A stretch of 64,000 nucleotides of DNA from G963663775 sp963663775 (GTDB taxonomy: Bacteria > Bacillota > Clostridia > Oscillospirales > Butyricicoccaceae). Numbering within the stretch: the stretch's first letter is position 1; each line of letters begins with the position of its first letter. The notes under the pieces are model-generated. The model saw nothing but the letters and a program-made list of their open reading frames with translations, was not told the origin of the DNA and made no database searches. The position numbers and the translations under genes are program-made. Below, in pieces: positions 31,705 through 40,087 of the stretch. Location: contig OY760624.1 of assembly GCA_963663775.1 (NCBI GenBank), forward strand, positions 1,550,001-1,614,000, in the 5' to 3' direction.

Positions 31705-32352
31705 TTATGATGGGTGTATGGAATTATTTTGAATCGAACGATACAAAGCATCAAAGCTCTGTGCTAAAAATGCCTGTTTTGTAAGCCCTATGAAATTTTC
31801 AAGATAGGCGGTTTTTTTGGCTGCCATTTGAATCACACCGGATAAGCTTCCCCAAAATAGAAAAATGGTCGGCAGTATCGGAATATCTTGGCGCAGGCTC
31901 TGGTTTTTGACCCCTGTTTCCAGCATATTTGCCACCGCGCGATTGATTTTTTCGCCCACTGCAAAGGTTTCTTGTGCAGCCGACGAGGTTTCTGTGTCCT
32001 CCAACGGGAGCTGGATTTCGTCCAAGGCGATGGCGAAATAGAATGGAAACTGCTCATGATAGCGCACCAATGCATCGCATAGGGCAAGATACTGCGATTT
32101 GGTATCGGCACAGGAGACGACTGCCGTGCCGATATGTTCATACAGCGTTGTCATGCTGCGCAGCACCAAAACGCCGATAATTTCTTCTTTGTTTTTAAAA
32201 TAGACATACAGCGTTGCCTTGCTGTAGCCTGCTTCCTTGGCGATTTCATCCATGGTGGTTGCTGCAATCCCTTTTTGGGAAAACAGCGTTTGGGCAGCGC
32301 ATGCAATCGCAGCACGATGCACCGCAATCGGTTCTTTTTTTCGTCTTGCCAT
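31705..32352 (-). CDS. TetR/AcrR-family transcriptional regulator, 215 aa
   Basis: N-terminal HTH typical of TetR proteins (about residues 12-58): RAAIACAAQTLFSQKGIAATTMDEIAKEAGYSK, split by one helix turn, then TLYVYFKNKEEII. The C-terminal ligand domain is not recognisable in detail. The start is preceded by AAGAGGTG. A perfect 21-bp palindrome overlaps its promoter, so it is probably autoregulated. The flavoprotein and FMN-binding genes follow 17 bases later and are likely its targets. Confidence 0.92.
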   Translation of the reverse strand: MARRKKEPIAVHRAAIACAAQTLFSQKGIAATTMDEIAKEAGYSKATLYVYFKNKEEIIGVLVLRSMTTLYEHIGTAVVSCADTKSQYLALCDALVRYHEQFPFYFAIALDEIQLPLEDTETSSAAQETFAVGEKINRAVANMLETGVKNQSLRQDIPILPTIFLFWGSLSGVIQMAAKKTAYLENFIGLTKQAFLAQSFDALYRSIQNNSIHPS

Positions 32353-32366
32353 CGTACACCTCTTTT

Positions 32367-32417
32367 AATTAAACTATCGGTTTAATTGATTTTAACACAT
32401 GTGACTGTGGAGAGCAA
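32367..32417 (-). promoter_or_regulatory. TetR promoter with palindromic operator
   Basis: On the - strand: TTGCTC (32412-32417), 17-base spacer, TAAAAT (32389-32394). The perfect inverted repeat AATTAAAC-N5-GTTTAATT at 32367-32387 lies immediately downstream of the -10 box. The rest of the 300-base gap to the next gene holds the promoter at 32524. Confidence 0.75.
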
Positions 32418-32523
32418 GTTCAAATTTTCGGACGTATGGCAAGGCGCCATTCGATGGGATGGTGGTGCATCTGCGAAAATTATAAAGGTGAAAAGTATTT
32501 TGTAGATTTTTTACGGTATTATA

Positions 32524-32552
32524 TTGCAACGGCAGAAAAAATATTATATAAT
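32524..32552 (+). promoter_or_regulatory. Promoter of the CZB chemoreceptor
   Basis: TTGCAA (32524-32529), 17-base A-rich spacer, TATAAT (32547-32552), about 100 bases upstream of the start codon. Confidence 0.8.
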
Positions 32553-32653
32553 GCACAAAGAAACAGAAAAACATAGGAATATACTGGGAATTCTGCGTGG
32601 AAGCGCAACGCAGGCGAAGGGTTTGGGGCACGAATGGATATAGGGGGGCAAAT

Positions 32654-33973
32654 ATGTCTTTAAAATGGTTGCGGCGCAGCAAAAAAAAGCAGAAAGCTGA
32701 CGAACAAATACAAGCTTTGCAGCAGATAGAAGCCTTGGAAATCAAAGAATCCTGCATTCTGGAAACCATTGCAACGCTGAATCAGCTGCTGCAGTTTATG
32801 ACCGAGCTGAATTATGTAAAAGGGATGATTCATGACGCCAACCATCAGGCAGGCATCATTGAAAAAGTTGCTGCAAGCAGCGAAGAAATGGCAGCTGCCA
32901 CAGAAGAGATTGCAAACTTTGTGCAGGCATCCAATGTCACTGTGGACGATGCGGTGCAGGAAACCCATAAAAGCGTGGAGCAAGTGGAGCAGACCTTTGG
33001 TGAAATTGAAAGCAATATCAATGACACCGCCATTGTAAAAGAAATTATGGTCGATTTAGAGGCGCAAACGATTAAAATTTCCGATTTAATCAATGTGATT
33101 GAGTCCGTGGCGAATCAAACCAACCTGTTGTCACTCAATGCCTCCATCGAAGCGGCGCGGGCAGGCGAGCATGGGAAAGGCTTTTCCATTGTTGCCAACG
33201 AAGTGAAGCTGTTGGCAGAAAACACCAAAAATCAAGGCGACAGCATCCGCATCATTGTAGATGAGCTGAACCATAAAATCACCAAGGCATCGAGCGAGAT
33301 TGACCGTGTGATTGCCAACTTTAACCATTCCAAGCTTGCGATAGATGCAACAACAGGCGGCATTAAGAGCATCACCTCTGCGATTGAAGCGGTTGGGGAC
33401 AGTTTTTCAGAGATTTCCGCCAATGTGGAGCAGCAAGCGCAAACCACACAGGATATTTCGCTGAGCATTCAGGCGATTCATGAGAAGTCGATCAAGTTGA
33501 ATGAAGAATCCATGCGTACCGGCAAGGCATTCTTTGAGATTTCCATCAAGCTGGATAAAATTCGTCTGAAAGCATTGGAATGTGCGGAGCGAGTGGACAG
33601 CCATTCCATGATTGAGCTGAGCATTACAGACCACTTGATGTGGAAATGGCGGGTTTATAACATGCTGCTGGGCAATGTGCGGCTGGATGCGGCAGCGGTT
33701 GGCGACCATAAGGGCTGCCGACTGGGCAAGTGGCTGGCGTCCTTGGACCATACAGACCCGAATATTGCAAGTATGCTGGAAAAGCTGGAAAAACCGCATG
33801 CAAATGTGCATGATTTTGCCAAAAAGGCAATTCAAGAATATGAAAAAGGGAATTTGGCGTCTGCTGACAAAATGCTGCAGGAAATCGACCGAAATTCTGA
33901 CATCGTGCAGGGGTATTTAAGAGAGTTCAAAAAAACGATTGCGAACACCCGAAATACTGTGCGGGAATGTTAA
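32654..33973 (+). CDS. Soluble methyl-accepting chemotaxis protein with C-terminal CZB domain, 439 aa
   Basis: The ATG at 32654 has AGGGGGG upstream. There is no membrane helix, so it is a cytosolic receptor. A charged coiled N-terminus is followed by the MCP signalling hairpin (about 65-290), whose tip reads ESVANQTNLLSLNASIEAARAGE. The last third is a chemoreceptor zinc-binding (CZB) domain with the signature HKGCRLGKWL and the His residues of KPHANVHDFAKKA. In other bacteria CZB receptors sense zinc or hypochlorite and some control c-di-GMP enzymes. No CheA or CheW gene is in the window. Confidence 0.9.
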   Translation: MSLKWLRRSKKKQKADEQIQALQQIEALEIKESCILETIATLNQLLQFMTELNYVKGMIHDANHQAGIIEKVAASSEEMAAATEEIANFVQASNVTVDDAVQETHKSVEQVEQTFGEIESNINDTAIVKEIMVDLEAQTIKISDLINVIESVANQTNLLSLNASIEAARAGEHGKGFSIVANEVKLLAENTKNQGDSIRIIVDELNHKITKASSEIDRVIANFNHSKLAIDATTGGIKSITSAIEAVGDSFSEISANVEQQAQTTQDISLSIQAIHEKSIKLNEESMRTGKAFFEISIKLDKIRLKALECAERVDSHSMIELSITDHLMWKWRVYNMLLGNVRLDAAAVGDHKGCRLGKWLASLDHTDPNIASMLEKLEKPHANVHDFAKKAIQEYEKGNLASADKMLQEIDRNSDIVQGYLREFKKTIANTRNTVREC

Positions 33974-33994
33974 GCGACAGACACCGCAAAAAAA

Positions 33995-34020
33995 AAGAAC
34001 CGCCTTTTGGCGGTTCTTTT
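33995..34020. terminator. Bidirectional terminator between convergent chemoreceptor genes
   Basis: AAGAACCGCC and GGCGGTTCTT arms with a TTTT loop, preceded by A and followed by T runs. Confidence 0.92.
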
Positions 34021-34050
34021 TTGCATGCTGTGGTATATATGCAGGGCGGG

Positions 34051-35760
34051 TTACAGCTGAAATTGTTGGATTTCCTGTTCCATTTTTGCCGCCTGTGCAG
34101 AAAGTGTTTGGCTGGTTGCCGCACTTTCCTCAGCGGTTGCCGCATTGCTTTGCGTCACATCGGCAATCATTTGCATGCTGTTTTGAATCTCCGCAATGGA
34201 TGCCGCCTGCTGCATGGAATCGTTTTTAATCTGCTCCACGGTGCTGCGGAAGGAATAGACCTTTTCAGACACGCTTTGCATCGCTTGTGAGGTGATACCG
34301 GTGTAGTTTTTGCCTTTTTCCACGGCACGCAGGGCGTTTTCAATCAAAACAGCGGTCTGCTGTGCCGCTTGTGCGCTTTTGGATGCCAACTGCCGCACCT
34401 CGTCTGCCACCACGGCAAAGCCTTTGCCGGATTCGCCGGCACGTGCGGCTTCAACGGCGGCGTTGAGTGCCAAAATATTGGTTTGGAAGGCGATGGTGTC
34501 GACAAATTTCATGATGCCCGAAATCTCCGCCGAGGTGCTTTCAATTTCACGCATTGCCGACAACGTTTCCTGCATGTCGGTGTTGCACTGCTCAATGTCC
34601 GCAGTGACGGCGCTGATGTTTTGCGTGGCATCGTCCATCTGCGACAAATTTTCATGTGCGGTTTCCGAAATGGAAGACACCAGTGTGGAAAATAGGTCGA
34701 CAGAGGAGCTTTGCTCGGTGGCACCCTGCGCCAGCGTGGCGGAAATCGCCGCCATCTGCTTGGCACCGCCGTCCACCTGCATGCCGATGCTGCGGAATCC
34801 GTGCAGCATGTCATGATATGTGGCGATGATGTTGTTGATGGATTGCTGTACAATGCGGCAGTCGCCAGGATATTCGCCCTGAATCTGTGCCGTCAAGTTG
34901 CGGTGTTCCATTTCCCGCAGGGTGTTGGCGGTGTCCTGAATGATATGCTGCATATGCGAGGAAACGGTAGCAAAGGAACGGGTTAATTGCCCGATTTCAT
35001 TGTTTGCATTGAGATATTGTTCGCTAAGGGTGATGTCAAAGTGTCCGCTTGCCATGGTTTGTGCGGTTTGCTCCAGTTCTGCCAGCGGGCGCAGAAACAG
35101 GCGGTTCATGGCGCTGTAAATCAAGAGATTGGCGAGCACGCAGGCAATCAAAATGATGGCGGCAAAAAACGGAATATGCGACAGCACTTCCTGTTGGTAG
35201 GCAGACGCTGCAATGTCCACGCCGACAACCCCGACAACGCCGCCGCTGCCGTTGACAATCGGCGCAAAGCCGGACAGCAGCGGTCCATAGGTTGCATCGT
35301 CCACAAAATCCAGCGTGTAGGCACCGATGCCTTGGGACAGAACCTGCTCTGGTTCGGGGCCATAATCCTGCTTGGTCTGTGTGTCCCCCAGTGCGGAAGC
35401 TTCCTCGCCGCGCAGTGTACCTTCGGCGATGTATTTGTAATTTTCGCCCGCATCGGTCATAATGTAGAGATATTTCATGCCAACGGCGGATTTGACCTGC
35501 GAAAGATAGGTCAGCAATGCGTCATACGCAGCATCGGTCTGCTCGGTTTGGTCATAGGCGACAATCTGCTCGCCATCGATTTGCAGGCTGACCGTTTGCG
35601 CAATCTCCATTGCCTGCTGTGCCAGCATGCGCTTAAAATCGCCCGCATAGCTCAGCAGACTAAAGACGCCGATGGCACTGGAGGATAGGATACAAATGAG
35701 CAGCACGGTTACAGAAATCTGCCGTTTGACAGAGCGTGGTTTGGGCACAGTTCGTTTCAT
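34051..35760 (-). CDS. Methyl-accepting chemotaxis protein with extracellular Cache-like domain, 569 aa
   Basis: ATG 35760 is preceded by AAAAGGAGAG. A membrane helix at about 15-40 and a second at about 205-230 flank an extracellular sensor (about 45-200) with the Cache features KYLYIMTD, YGPLLSGFAPI and GVVGVVGVDI. A HAMP domain (about 230-285) and a signalling domain follow with the tip DTIAFQTNILALNAAVEAARAGESG. It ends EIQQFQL without a CheR-tethering pentapeptide. Ligand unknown; Cache domains often bind small organic acids or amino acids. Confidence 0.93.
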   Translation of the reverse strand: MKRTVPKPRSVKRQISVTVLLICILSSSAIGVFSLLSYAGDFKRMLAQQAMEIAQTVSLQIDGEQIVAYDQTEQTDAAYDALLTYLSQVKSAVGMKYLYIMTDAGENYKYIAEGTLRGEEASALGDTQTKQDYGPEPEQVLSQGIGAYTLDFVDDATYGPLLSGFAPIVNGSGGVVGVVGVDIAASAYQQEVLSHIPFFAAIILIACVLANLLIYSAMNRLFLRPLAELEQTAQTMASGHFDITLSEQYLNANNEIGQLTRSFATVSSHMQHIIQDTANTLREMEHRNLTAQIQGEYPGDCRIVQQSINNIIATYHDMLHGFRSIGMQVDGGAKQMAAISATLAQGATEQSSSVDLFSTLVSSISETAHENLSQMDDATQNISAVTADIEQCNTDMQETLSAMREIESTSAEISGIMKFVDTIAFQTNILALNAAVEAARAGESGKGFAVVADEVRQLASKSAQAAQQTAVLIENALRAVEKGKNYTGITSQAMQSVSEKVYSFRSTVEQIKNDSMQQAASIAEIQNSMQMIADVTQSNAATAEESAATSQTLSAQAAKMEQEIQQFQL

Positions 35761-35852
35761 CACATGGCTCTCCTTTTCTACGTCGGTGTGAGGCTGTGGT
35801 GGTATAAGAATCACGCAGGGTGGGCAAAAACAATACAAGTGTCGCTGTCTTT

Positions 35853-35881
35853 ATTTTACCAAGAAAGCACCATTTGTTCAA
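35853..35881 (-). promoter_or_regulatory. Promoter of the Cache chemoreceptor
   Basis: On the - strand: TTGAAC (35876-35881), 17-base spacer, TAAAAT (35853-35858). The -10 box continues into AATAAAGACAG, identical to the neighbouring chemoreceptor promoter. Confidence 0.7.
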
Positions 35882-35959
35882 CAAAAATTTCCAAGAAATT
35901 TCAAGAATTTCAAGGCAGCAAACGGCGCAGGCAGTGTCTTGTCAGAACATCCATGGTGC

Positions 35960-35995
35960 AAAAATCCCCCGCCGAGAGGGCATTCCCGGCGGGGG
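35960..35995 (-). terminator. Terminator of the 4HB chemoreceptor gene
   Basis: CCCCGCCGGG and CTCGGCGGGG-type arms, followed on the - strand by ATTTTT. Confidence 0.82.
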
Positions 35996-36012
35996 CAAGT
36001 GGGGGCAGATTC

Positions 36013-37794
36013 TTAATATTTATCCATGTCTATGTCCATGTCCGCATCGCTTGCATAGGAGGTATCGTCCTCGTCTGCGGCATCGTTTTGGTAGGTGTAG
36101 GGTTCTGCGGCATCGCCGTCATGCAGGCGGAATTTTCCAATCAATTCCTTGAGCATCTGCGCCTGTCCGGACAGCTCTTCGCTTGCTGCGGCGCTTTCTT
36201 CCGCAGTTGCGCTGTTATTCTGCACCACGGACGCAATCTGGTCAACGCCTACGTTGATTTGCTCGATTGCCTGTGCCTGCTCATCCGATGCACGGGTGAT
36301 GCCGTCAATCAAGGTCACTGCCGCCTGCGTTGCATCTGCGCTTTCATCCAGCGAACGGGCGGTTTTGGTGGCAATGGAAGAACCATTTTTTACCGCCGCC
36401 AAGGTTTCCTCGATGAGTGCAGTAGTGCTTTGTGCCGCCTGTGCCGATTTGCTCGCCAAATTGCGCACTTCGTCTGCTACAACCGCAAAGCCCTTGCCTG
36501 CTGCACCCGCTCTTGCCGCTTCGACTGCGGCATTGAGTGCCAAAATGTTGGTTTGGAAGGCAATATCTTCGATAACCTTGATGATTTTAGAGATTTCGGA
36601 GGATTTCATGCTGATTTGGTCCATCGCACCGACCATGTGCTTCATCTGCTCGTTGCTGTTCATCAGTTCCGTGCCTGCCAGCTCGGCACGTTCATTTGCC
36701 TGCCGTGCACTCTGTGCATTTTGCTTGACCTGCGATGCGATTTCTGACACGGAAGCGGACAGCTCTTCCACAGAGCTTGCCTGTTCGGTTGCGCCTTGGC
36801 TGAGTGCCTGTGCGCCGTTGGAAACCTGGTCGGCACCCAGTGCCACTTGGTTGGATGCCTTGTTGATTTGCTGCAGGGTTGCGGACAAGCGAGAGGTGAT
36901 GTGGTGCAAAGATTCTGAAATGGAGGAGAAATCTCCGATGTACAGGTCGCCCGAAGCAGCATCAATCTGGAAATTGCCGTTTCCGATTTCCCGCAAGCTG
37001 TAATCGATGTCGCGGATGATGTCCACCACACGCTCCACGAGGGACTGCATGGACGAAGCAAGCTCGCCGAATTCATCACGGCTGGTGTAGGTGATGGTTG
37101 CGCGCAAGTCGCCCTCGGACAGTGCCTTTGCGGCGGTGCCGATTTCGTCAACCGGCTTCAAAATCGCCTTGCGTACCGCACGCAGGCTCATCAGAGTGAC
37201 GAAAACTGCCAGCACAAATACCACAAGCAGCAGCACCATGCCCGTAAACATTGCCCGCTGTGCGATGTTCCTTTGCTCTATGGCACGTGTCTGTTGGTCA
37301 TCTGAGATGCTGATGATGATGTCTGCCGCCTCGTCAAATGCAGGGGAATACTCCGCACGATATTTTTCATAGGCGGCCTGCACGTCATTTTTCTTGACCA
37401 ATTCCCGCATTTCATCCTTTAACTGCATGGTTTCAGCCAGCTTTGCATCGAGTTTGTCCAAGATAGCGGCGTCTACACGGGTGTTGCTGCGGAATGCGTC
37501 CAGCGTGGCAAGCATGCTTTCGCATTCAGCATCTGCCTTGTCCAAGCCATCGCCCGTCAAGTGGCTTTTGATGTCCATCAGCCCGGACAGCAGATAGCGT
37601 TCTATGGACAGCATATCACGGCGTACTTCCCAAACACTGGAAACGTTCGGCAGCGTCTTGTCAGCATATTGGTTGATTTGCGATGCCATGAGCATCATGT
37701 TCACAATGGAAACCACCGAGCTGACCAGCAGCATGATTAACACAATGCCAAATCCCAATAGCAACTTCCCGCTCAACTTCAAATTTTTCATCAT
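36013..37794 (-). CDS. Methyl-accepting chemotaxis protein with four-helix-bundle sensor, 593 aa
   Basis: Of three adjacent ATG codons (37800, 37794, 37791), 37794 is chosen for its spacing from GTGAGGG. A membrane helix at about 10-32 and another at about 190-212 flank a helical extracellular domain of the 4HB_MCP type. A HAMP domain and the signalling hairpin follow, with tip EDIAFQTNILALNAAVEAARAG. The C-terminus is an unusual acidic tail (EDDTSYASDADMDIDMDKY) about 45 residues beyond the hairpin. Ligand unknown. Confidence 0.92.
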   Translation of the reverse strand: MMKNLKLSGKLLLGFGIVLIMLLVSSVVSIVNMMLMASQINQYADKTLPNVSSVWEVRRDMLSIERYLLSGLMDIKSHLTGDGLDKADAECESMLATLDAFRSNTRVDAAILDKLDAKLAETMQLKDEMRELVKKNDVQAAYEKYRAEYSPAFDEAADIIISISDDQQTRAIEQRNIAQRAMFTGMVLLLVVFVLAVFVTLMSLRAVRKAILKPVDEIGTAAKALSEGDLRATITYTSRDEFGELASSMQSLVERVVDIIRDIDYSLREIGNGNFQIDAASGDLYIGDFSSISESLHHITSRLSATLQQINKASNQVALGADQVSNGAQALSQGATEQASSVEELSASVSEIASQVKQNAQSARQANERAELAGTELMNSNEQMKHMVGAMDQISMKSSEISKIIKVIEDIAFQTNILALNAAVEAARAGAAGKGFAVVADEVRNLASKSAQAAQSTTALIEETLAAVKNGSSIATKTARSLDESADATQAAVTLIDGITRASDEQAQAIEQINVGVDQIASVVQNNSATAEESAAASEELSGQAQMLKELIGKFRLHDGDAAEPYTYQNDAADEDDTSYASDADMDIDMDKY

Positions 37795-37898
37795 AACCAT
37801 ACCCTCACTTGTCAATCAATTTTATGTCAGTTGTTCTGCCGACATGCCAGTCTTGTGGTGGATTGCCTACACGTTTTCTCAAGGATTACACTGTCTTT

Positions 37899-37927
37899 AT
37901 TCTATCAACAAATTAGGCGGTTTTCAA
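37899..37927 (-). promoter_or_regulatory. Promoter of the 4HB chemoreceptor
   Basis: On the - strand: TTGAAA (37922-37927), 17-base spacer, TAGAAT (37899-37904), continuing into AATAAAGACAG. The rest of the 360-base gap (37795-38156) shows no gene apart from the terminator at 38104-38139. Confidence 0.7.
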
Positions 37928-38103
37928 CATAAATCGTGAAAAGAAAGGAAGCGAATTTGTAGAATACATGAATATCTGGAAAATTCAGCGAATAAAACAA
38001 AGAATACATGCTAATTTTGGCGAATTGATGCATTGCATGGGTGTGTGCGGGAGCACACGAGGCGTTTGTAGATTTTTCCAGACAAGATACCACAAGTGCC
38101 GCA

Positions 38104-38139
38104 AAAAAACCCCTGCGGCGGGCATATGCCTGCGGCAAG
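38104..38139 (-). terminator. Terminator of the GGDEF/YgjP operon
   Basis: On the - strand a long GC-rich imperfect stem centred on GGCATATGCC, closed by CCC/GGG, is followed by seven T, 20 bases after the stop codon. Confidence 0.75.
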
Positions 38140-38156
38140 GGCGAGGGTTTCGGGGA

Positions 38157-38819
38157 TTACAGCATCTCCATGAGGTAGCTATGGGTTTTCAGCCAGTCAC
38201 GTGCCTGTGCATATTGTGGACAAAAGGCGGCAACGTGCGCCCAAAAGCGGGGGCTGTGGTCTTTGTGCGGGATGTGGGCAAGCTCATGCACCACTACATA
38301 GTCGATACACGAGAGCGGACACATCACAAGCCGCCACGCAAAATGCAGGGTGTTCGTGCCGCTGCACGAGCCCCAGCGGCGGCGGGCTTGCGACAGCTTG
38401 ACCGCACGTGGCGTAACCCCCATGCGATGGGCATACAACTGCACCCGTTCCTGCAAAAATGGGACAAACTGCACTTGCATCCAGTGCGCCAAATCGTCCG
38501 ACGTGGTGGTGAGCGGCAAAATCAGCACATCGTCCCGCAGCAGCGGAGCGGGAACGGCTTCCAGACGCAGGCGATGCGGCTTGCCGAACCAAAGGAGCGT
38601 TGCGCTGTCTTGCAGCGCCCATGTGTCATGGGCGGCGTGATATGCCTGTGCCTGCTGCTGTTTTGCGGCAATCCAATCCGCTTTTTCTCGGACAAAGGCA
38701 CGGATTTTCGCTTCGCTCAGTCGCAATGGCGCACGGACAAGCAGCCGCCCTTCCCGGTCAATTTGCAGGGCAAGGGTTTTGCGGCGGGAGCGCAGCAGCT
38801 GATAGGGAATGTCACACAT
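38157..38819 (-). CDS. YgjP-like (DUF45/M48-type) metallopeptidase, 220 aa
   Basis: The zinc motif HELAHIPHKDHSPRFW (HExxH plus downstream His) near residue 175 and the preceding WGSCSGTNTLHFAWRLVMCP are the hallmarks of the YgjP family. The N-terminus SRRKTLALQIDREGRLLVRAP also fits. AAAGGA precedes ATG 38819. It lies 27 bases after the GGDEF gene on the same strand. It is predicted to be a cytosolic zinc peptidase; its substrate is not known. Confidence 0.92.
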   Translation of the reverse strand: MCDIPYQLLRSRRKTLALQIDREGRLLVRAPLRLSEAKIRAFVREKADWIAAKQQQAQAYHAAHDTWALQDSATLLWFGKPHRLRLEAVPAPLLRDDVLILPLTTTSDDLAHWMQVQFVPFLQERVQLYAHRMGVTPRAVKLSQARRRWGSCSGTNTLHFAWRLVMCPLSCIDYVVVHELAHIPHKDHSPRFWAHVAAFCPQYAQARDWLKTHSYLMEML

Positions 38820-38846
38820 GGGCAGGAATCCTTTCTGGAAAGTGGA

Positions 38847-39860
38847 CTACATTTGCACAGAAAAGCGGTTTTTTCCGCTTGTTTTGGAGTTGTACAGCGC
38901 AACATCGGCACGCTTGATGGTGTGGTCGATGGGTTCACCCGGCACATATGCCGAAACGCCCAAACTGACCGTAACAGGGCGGCCAAGACCGAAATCGGAC
39001 CATGCGATGGCGTTGCAGATGGCTTCGGCATAGGTTTGCGCCATTTCCAAATTGTCTTGCAGCACCACCACAAATTCTTCCCCGCCAAAGCGTGCAATGA
39101 TGTTGTTCTCGTCGAGCAGCATTTGGATGGTGTTCACCAGCTTTTTCAGCACGAAATCGCCAGCATCATGCCCAAAGGTATCGTTCACCGCCTTGAAATC
39201 GTCAATGTCCAACATGATGATGCAGCAAACGGTTTGTTTTTTGAGCAGATTCTGCAAATATTGGAACAAATAGTGGCGGTTGCAGGCACGGGTGAGCGGG
39301 TCGTGGTTGGAGTAAAATTCCAAATTGTCCTGCACATAGATTTTGAGAAAATACAAAATGAACAGCAGCAGCACCATGTCGATGGTGAGCAAAAACAGGA
39401 TGAAGCGAAAATGCAGCGTCTGCTGGCGGGTCAAAAGCTGGACAACGGCGGTGGCATGCTCGGCATCTGTCCAAAAATCCTCGCTGTCTTGCAGGATTTG
39501 GCGGCGGAAAGCATCCGATGGCAGTTCCCGATAGCGCAGCAGGCTTTGCCGCAGGGTGCTCCAGTGTGCCTGCAGTTCGTCCGACACGGTGCGGCAGGTC
39601 AAATCCCGCAGGTGCGGCGCACAGGCAACCCGCAGCTCTTCCAGACGCACCTCCACCCCATCCATCAGGTCGTCTGAGGGCATGTCGGCAAGCTCCATCT
39701 TCACGGTGCGCTGCACCGCCGCATGCACGCCGTTGATGGCGGTGGTCAGCTGCATATCACGCATCAAATGGGACTGGATATAGTTGATATAAAGAATGTT
39801 GATGCCAATGAGCAGGAGAAGAATGGTGCTAATCACAAGGAGCAATTTGGATTTTTTCAC
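38847..39860 (-). CDS. Membrane GGDEF diguanylate cyclase, 337 aa
   Basis: The GTG at 39860 is chosen over a GTG at 39869 because AGAGGCAGG then has good spacing. Membrane helices at about 5-28 and 155-178 flank a helical extracellular domain. The GGDEF domain (about 190-335) has DPLTRACNRHYLFQYL, DIDDFKAVNDTFGHDAGD and the active-site variant GGEEF, which is usually active. There is no RxxD I-site (DENN at that position), so product inhibition is not expected. It makes c-di-GMP from GTP. It is the first gene of an operon with the YgjP peptidase. Confidence 0.92.
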   Translation of the reverse strand: MKKSKLLLVISTILLLLIGINILYINYIQSHLMRDMQLTTAINGVHAAVQRTVKMELADMPSDDLMDGVEVRLEELRVACAPHLRDLTCRTVSDELQAHWSTLRQSLLRYRELPSDAFRRQILQDSEDFWTDAEHATAVVQLLTRQQTLHFRFILFLLTIDMVLLLFILYFLKIYVQDNLEFYSNHDPLTRACNRHYLFQYLQNLLKKQTVCCIIMLDIDDFKAVNDTFGHDAGDFVLKKLVNTIQMLLDENNIIARFGGEEFVVVLQDNLEMAQTYAEAICNAIAWSDFGLGRPVTVSLGVSAYVPGEPIDHTIKRADVALYNSKTSGKNRFSVQM

Positions 39861-39919
39861 GAAATACACCTGCCTCTATGCTGTCCGGATGGAGGGGCGG
39901 CTCACGCCATATATTCTAT

Positions 39920-39948
39920 AGTATACACGCTTGCGGGGGGCGGTTCAA
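39920..39948 (-). promoter_or_regulatory. Promoter of the GGDEF/YgjP operon
   Basis: On the - strand: TTGAAC (39943-39948), 17-base GC-rich spacer, TATACT (39920-39925). It is divergent from the sbcD promoter. Confidence 0.75.
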
Positions 39949-40016
39949 TTCTTTTGACAAAGTTTGCATATTTTTTCATCGTGATGTCGACAAAATGCAC
40001 CCCCGTGCAGTGGCTG

Positions 40017-40045
40017 TAGACTTTGGAAGAACATGGCGGTATAAT
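40017..40045 (+). promoter_or_regulatory. Promoter of sbcDC
   Basis: TAGACT (40017-40022), 17-base spacer, TATAAT (40040-40045), about 43 bases before the start codon. Confidence 0.6.
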
Positions 40046-40087
40046 AAGAAACGATGAATTAAAAAAAGCGGGAGGGCGATTTTTTTT

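Noticed and set aside
35845..37927. SigD-type (flagellar) promoters before the chemoreceptors
   Set aside because: No TAAA-N15-GCCGATAT-like pattern was found; the boxes fit SigA.
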